NCBI GenBank assembly: GCA_029243665.1
Contig: JAQWRO010000085.1
Location: 1-14,651, forward strand
Length of the DNA stretch: 14,651 bases
Reading direction: 5' to 3'
Source of the DNA: Gammaproteobacteria bacterium
GTDB taxonomy: Bacteria > Pseudomonadota > Gammaproteobacteria > Comchoanobacterales > Comchoanobacteraceae
Part shown: piece by piece, positions 13,865 through 14,651 of the stretch
How positions within the stretch are numbered: position 1 is the stretch's first letter
Layout of the letters: the number at the start of each line of letters is the position of its first letter
Position numbers and translations under genes: made by a program
Notes under the pieces: generated by a model
What the model saw: only the letters and a program-made list of their open reading frames with translations
Database searches by the model: none
What the model was told of the DNA's origin: nothing

Positions 13865-14651
13865 ACCCTTGCAACTGGGAGATTAATATTCTTTTCTTTC
13901 CAGGAAACTGTATTTCTTGAATGCCAAGTTGTCCCTCGCCACATTGCACCCACAGATAGTGTTTATCTTGTTTACAAATTGTCCCTGGTAAAACATCTGA
14001 ATCATCTTGATGTTTATCAAACGTCGCCGAAAATATCTTTACAGGCGTAATATCTGCCGTTTTTGTATAAGCCACTGGCCACTGATGAAATGCACGTATT
14101 TTTGCATGTATTGCTTCAGCCGGCAAAGTCCAATCAATTAAGCCATCTTCCTTTTTAAACTTGGGTGCATGTGCAACTTCTGCATCTGACTGCTCAACCA
14201 TTGGGATATCATCCTGATTGCTGATTCTAGCCATAATATCTAATAATGCTTGACTGCCTTTAGCAAATAGCATTTCTCCAAAAGACTTTGTCTCCTCAGC
14301 ACCCTGCATATCGACAACTGCTTGCCAAACAATATGTCCGGCATCTATTTCAGGACTCATGCGAATAATACTCACACCACCTTTAGCATCCTGAGCCAAA
14401 ATAGTATGCTCCAATGGTGTGGCCCCTCGCCAGCGTGGCAGCAAGGAAGGATGGATGTTAAGTGCCCAAGGAATGTCTAACCAGCGTTTGGGCAAAATTC
14501 GACCATACGCAACACAAATTAAGATATCCACGTGGTAGCTTTTAAATTGTTCAAAAGCCTCATCTGACTTAATTTCAGCGGGTGTCCACACAGGAATATC
14601 ATAAGTTTCAGCAAGTGCTTTTACAGGCGTAGGTGTTAACCGACGGCCTCG
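13824..14651 (-). CDS. fmt: Methionyl-tRNA formyltransferase (N-terminal end beyond the right edge)
   Basis: Fmt transfers a formyl group from 10-formyl-tetrahydrofolate to the initiator Met-tRNA. The frame is open to the window edge and begins with RGRRLTPTPVKALA, a typical Fmt segment near residue 40, so the start lies outside; 275 residues are visible of an expected 310 or so. The formyl-folate site shows Asn and His in LNIHPSLLPRWRGATPLEHTI and Asp in MSPEIDAGHI, matching E. coli Asn106, His108 and Asp144. The C-terminal OB-fold domain (from about WPVAYTKT to the end) includes IQEIQFPGKKR. A GTG at 14591, which could look like a start, is internal. The gene overlaps queH; its partner def, usually upstream, would be off the right edge. 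Confidence 0.96.
   Translation of the reverse strand, partial: RGRRLTPTPVKALAETYDIPVWTPAEIKSDEAFEQFKSYHVDILICVAYGRILPKRWLDIPWALNIHPSLLPRWRGATPLEHTILAQDAKGGVSIIRMSPEIDAGHIVWQAVVDMQGAEETKSFGEMLFAKGSQALLDIMARISNQDDIPMVEQSDAEVAHAPKFKKEDGLIDWTLPAEAIHAKIRAFHQWPVAYTKTADITPVKIFSATFDKHQDDSDVLPGTICKQDKHYLWVQCGEGQLGIQEIQFPGKKRILISQLQGYEAVIGDGRRFET

Noticed and set aside
1..14651. CRISPR array, tRNA or rRNA gene, insertion sequence, phage or defence genes
   Set aside because: No spaced direct repeats, cloverleaf-like sequence, transposase or integrase reading frame was found; gaps between genes are all below 200 nt.

Overview
The window is a compact chromosomal core-gene region of a low-GC proteobacterium, most likely a gammaproteobacterium. 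The evidence is gene order: rlmE-ftsH-folP-glmM and lepB-rnc-era-recO are both classical gammaproteobacterial clusters (both occur in E. coli). The proteins are also close to gammaproteobacterial forms, for example the motifs of DNA polymerase I and a TrkH of 481 residues. AT-rich DNA, tiny intergenic gaps and a LepB serine box of the form PSGSLEPT would suit a host-associated or Legionellales-like lineage, but that placement is inference. No tRNA, rRNA, insertion sequence, phage gene or CRISPR array is visible.

Layout from left to right. Positions 2-154 (+) hold the C-terminal end of an unrecognised gene. Positions 181-9196 are one tight minus-strand block transcribed right to left: rlmE, ftsH, folP, glmM, a stand-alone NIF3/YqfO-type PII-like protein, trkH and polA. 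From glmM onward the junctions overlap by 1-8 nt; folP-glmM and ftsH-folP are 6 and 11 nt apart. Positions 9197-9325 are a divergent promoter region. Positions 9326-12402 are a plus-strand operon, lepB-rnc-era-recO, with 2-8 nt overlaps or gaps. A 183-nt intergenic region with its own promoter then precedes an AhpC-type peroxiredoxin (12586-13137), which ends in a strong bidirectional terminator at 13154-13185. Two minus-strand genes, fmt (cut by the right edge) and queH, converge on that terminator.

The genes are housekeeping: rRNA modification and processing (RlmE, RNase III, Era), membrane protein quality control and secretion (FtsH, LepB), folate and cell-wall precursor synthesis (FolP, GlmM), potassium uptake (TrkH), DNA replication and repair (PolA, RecO), peroxide defence (AhpC), translation initiation (Fmt) and tRNA queuosine (QueH). 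I do not see a new defence or mobile system.

The points worth a second look are: a +1 frameshift in a T6 run inside the Walker B segment of ftsH, which is normally essential; a DNA polymerase I that has lost most of its proofreading metal ligands; a PII-like small protein translationally coupled to a potassium transporter; a palindrome over the peroxiredoxin promoter; and a lepB start with no ribosome binding site and a -10-like box placed as for a leaderless mRNA.
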